This document shows, in pieces, positions 4,764 to 5,445 of a DNA stretch of 5,445 nt. Position 1 is the first letter of the stretch. Each line of letters begins with the position of its first letter. The notes beneath the pieces were generated by a model. The model was not told where the DNA came from, did no database searches, and saw only the letters and a program-made list of their open reading frames with translations. The DNA lies in NCBI GenBank assembly GCA_017390595.1, contig JAFPBC010000199.1, forward strand, positions 1 to 5,445, given 5' to 3'. The position numbers and the translations under genes were made by a program. The DNA comes from Selenomonadales bacterium (GTDB lineage Bacteria > Bacillota > Negativicutes > RGIG982).

Positions 4764-4868
4764 TCATCGTCTGAAGAGCTGAGCAGTCATTATGATCAAA
4801 CAATAGCAAAGCCATATAAAACAGGCAATCTTGTAGAGGATATTTCCCAGTATGTCGATGAGATCCAT
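4764..4868 (-). CDS. 34-residue single-span membrane peptide
   Basis: A short minus-strand frame from ATG 4868 to TGA at 4764-4766, with AGAGGG (4875-4880) 6 bases upstream. The peptide MDLIDILGNILYKIACFIWL continues CYCLIIMTAQLFRR: one hydrophobic span of about 22 residues containing three Cys, closed by a basic FRR end. Few acidic residues, all near the N-terminus, suggest the C-terminus faces the cytoplasm. It is the first gene of the unit driven by the palindrome-bearing promoter at 4904-4937, about 29 bases from the expected transcript start. Overlapping longer frames here are out-of-frame shadows. No known family is recognised. The translation of this peptide is inferred from the ribosome binding site, promoter spacing and the parallel arrangement of the next unit. 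Confidence 0.6.
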   Translation of the reverse strand: MDLIDILGNILYKIACFIWLCYCLIIMTAQLFRR

Positions 4869-4903
4869 ATAGTTCCCTCTTTTCTTCTTATTTTCTTATT
4901 TCT

Positions 4904-4937
4904 ATACTACCATACCGTATGTCCGTTAAATCGGACT
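4904..4937 (-). promoter_or_regulatory. Promoter with palindromic operator, upstream unit
   Basis: The same arrangement as the other unit: GTCCG-ATTTAA-CGGAC (4921-4936), 11 bases, then TAGTAT (4904-4909) preceded by TGG, giving extended -10 TGGTAGTAT. It drives the 34- and 35-residue peptides. Further upstream, GCGAA and AATATGT motifs occur at nearly the same offsets in both copies, so similarity extends about 29 bp beyond the palindrome. Confidence 0.68.
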
Positions 4938-5064
4938 GTGCGAAACTTTTTTCGCCGAAATATGTTTTTCTGCGTGTGCGGTGGGGAGAAGGGGAGCGGG
5001 GTCGTGAGATAGAATTATTATCGTAAGTAAGAATATGCACGTTGCATCTGTGGAGGGAGACGAC
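4938..5064. other. Intergenic stretch between divergent units
   Basis: It holds a small hairpin GCGAAA-CTTT-TTTCGC (4940-4955) behind the minus-strand promoter, a purine-rich G tract (4980-5000), a possible plus-strand -10 (TATTAT, 5016-5021) without a recognisable -35, and the palindrome ATGCA-CGT-TGCAT (5035-5047). No firm promoter for the repeat-protein gene could be assigned. Confidence 0.4.
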
Positions 5065-5343
5065 ATGAAAAAAATACTTCTCGTATTCATCCTGCTTCTG
5101 TTCCCAATAACGGGAACGGTCGCAGAATCAGCTCCAATCGACATGGCTAGAATTGAAATAGTGGACAGGCTCGAAGATTTTAGAGTACGGATCGTACAAC
5201 GTGGAGGAGATTATCAGATCAGAATTGTAGATCGTTACCCGTTATCCCGTGGAGAATGGCAGATCGTAGACCGTATGGCTGATTATCGAATCAAAATTGT
5301 AGACAGGCTCGAAGATTTCACAGTAGAAATCGTAAACTATTAG
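5065..5343 (+). CDS. Small secreted protein of tandem xIVDR repeats
   Basis: Encodes 92 residues from ATG 5065, with GGAGGG (5052-5057) 7 bases upstream. I prefer this to ATG 5035, which has no ribosome binding site and would bury the signal peptide. Residues 1-20 (MKKILLVFILLLFPITGTVA) form a classical signal peptide with likely cleavage after TVA. The mature part is almost entirely repeats: RIEIVDRLEDF (29-39), RVRIVQRGGDY (40-50), QIRIVDRYPLSRGE (51-64), WQIVDRMADY (65-74), RIKIVDRLEDF (75-85) and a partial TVEIVNY (86-92). Alternating hydrophobic residues in each unit predict short beta strands stacked as a small sheet or solenoid. It has no Cys and no catalytic motif. I recall small bacterial exported proteins with related xIVDSFPD-type repeats but cannot name the family. 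The stop overlaps the next gene's ribosome binding site, so translation is probably coupled. Confidence 0.85.
   Translation: MKKILLVFILLLFPITGTVAESAPIDMARIEIVDRLEDFRVRIVQRGGDYQIRIVDRYPLSRGEWQIVDRMADYRIKIVDRLEDFTVEIVNY
5164..5318 (+). repeat. Internal DNA direct repeat in the repeat-protein gene
   Basis: GACAGGCTCGAAGATTT occurs identically at 5164-5180 and 5302-5318, 138 bases (46 codons) apart and in frame. It encodes the DRLEDF end of the first and fifth repeat units. Near-identical DNA suggests recent unit duplication or gene conversion. Confidence 0.8.
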
Positions 5344-5354
5344 GAGGCGGTATT

Positions 5355-5445
5355 ATGAAGAGTAAATTGGCGGAGGTCTTGAAGCTCAGATATCAGCCGA
5401 TCGCGATCTATTTTACGAATGAGAGACCCGATGGCGCGATCACGC
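5355..5445 (+). CDS. N-terminal fragment of a DUF169 (COG2043) protein
   Basis: Starts at ATG 5355 with AGGAGG (5342-5347) 7 bases upstream; the ribosome binding site overlaps the TAG stop of the previous gene. The frame runs off the right edge after 30 codons. The visible sequence begins MKSKLAEVLKLRYQPIAIYF and continues TNERPDGAIT. The pattern LKLRYQPIAIYFT-x-E-x-P-x-GA is what I know from the start of DUF169 proteins, which have no established biochemical role and usually carry conserved Cys residues later in the chain (outside this window). It has no signal peptide, so it is predicted cytoplasmic. Tight coupling to the exported repeat protein suggests coordinated expression. The family call rests on a short N-terminus. 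Confidence 0.65.
   Translation, partial: MKSKLAEVLKLRYQPIAIYFTNERPDGAIT

Noticed and set aside
4549..4815. Minus-strand frame of 88 residues
   Set aside because: It overlaps the 34- and 35-residue genes out of frame, has no ribosome binding site, and its sequence changes character along its length.
4436..4937. The two identical 18-mers as ends of a mobile element or CRISPR repeats
   Set aside because: Only two copies exist, about 484 bp apart, in the same orientation, each fixed relative to a -10 element. There is no transposase, spacer array or target duplication.
4740..5012. Plus-strand frame of 90 residues
   Set aside because: It runs antisense across the 34-residue gene and its promoter/operator with no ribosome binding site; the translation looks random.

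Overview
The window looks like chromosomal DNA of a Bacillota bacterium. My best guess is a member of the Negativicutes (Selenomonas-like). Reasons: strong AGGAGG-type ribosome binding sites in front of nearly every gene, a DUF2600/YtpB-type terpene synthase homologue, a LarA-family nickel racemase homologue, a DUF169 gene, and mid-range base composition with C- or A-ending codons in the larger genes. The taxonomic call is inference; no 16S or housekeeping marker is present.

Left part (1-3146). The window opens in the C-terminal end of an unrecognised gene, closed by a strong terminator that can also serve the convergent gene. That gene (318-1385, minus) encodes a DUF2600/YtpB-like class IB terpene synthase homologue. 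It is divergent from a two-gene unit (1557-3146, plus): a LarA-family protein with all four hallmark residues (H108, H173, K183, H199) and a 93-residue protein I do not recognise. The racemase starts at TTG behind a good sigma-A promoter.

Middle (3147-3500). A gene-free stretch holds a cluster of DnaA boxes: four sites fit TTATNCACA exactly and two more are one base off. An A-rich tract follows, then a promoter with perfect -35 and -10 hexamers, tRNA-Arg(ACG) with encoded CCA, and a strong terminator.

Right part (3525-4955). Two consecutive minus-strand units encode only small hydrophobic proteins. The upstream unit encodes 34- and 35-residue single-span peptides. The downstream unit encodes a 49-residue two-span protein, a 127-residue four-span protein and a 39-residue single-span peptide. 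The N-terminal half of the 127-residue protein resembles the 49-residue protein. Each unit is preceded by the same 18-bp sequence containing the palindrome GTCCG-N6-CGGAC, placed exactly 11 bp upstream of an extended -10 element. This points to one regulator controlling both units and is the best candidate here for an undescribed system.

Right edge (5065-5445). A secreted 92-residue protein built of tandem 11-residue 'xIxIVDRxxDF' repeats is translationally coupled to the start of a DUF169 (COG2043) gene that runs off the window.
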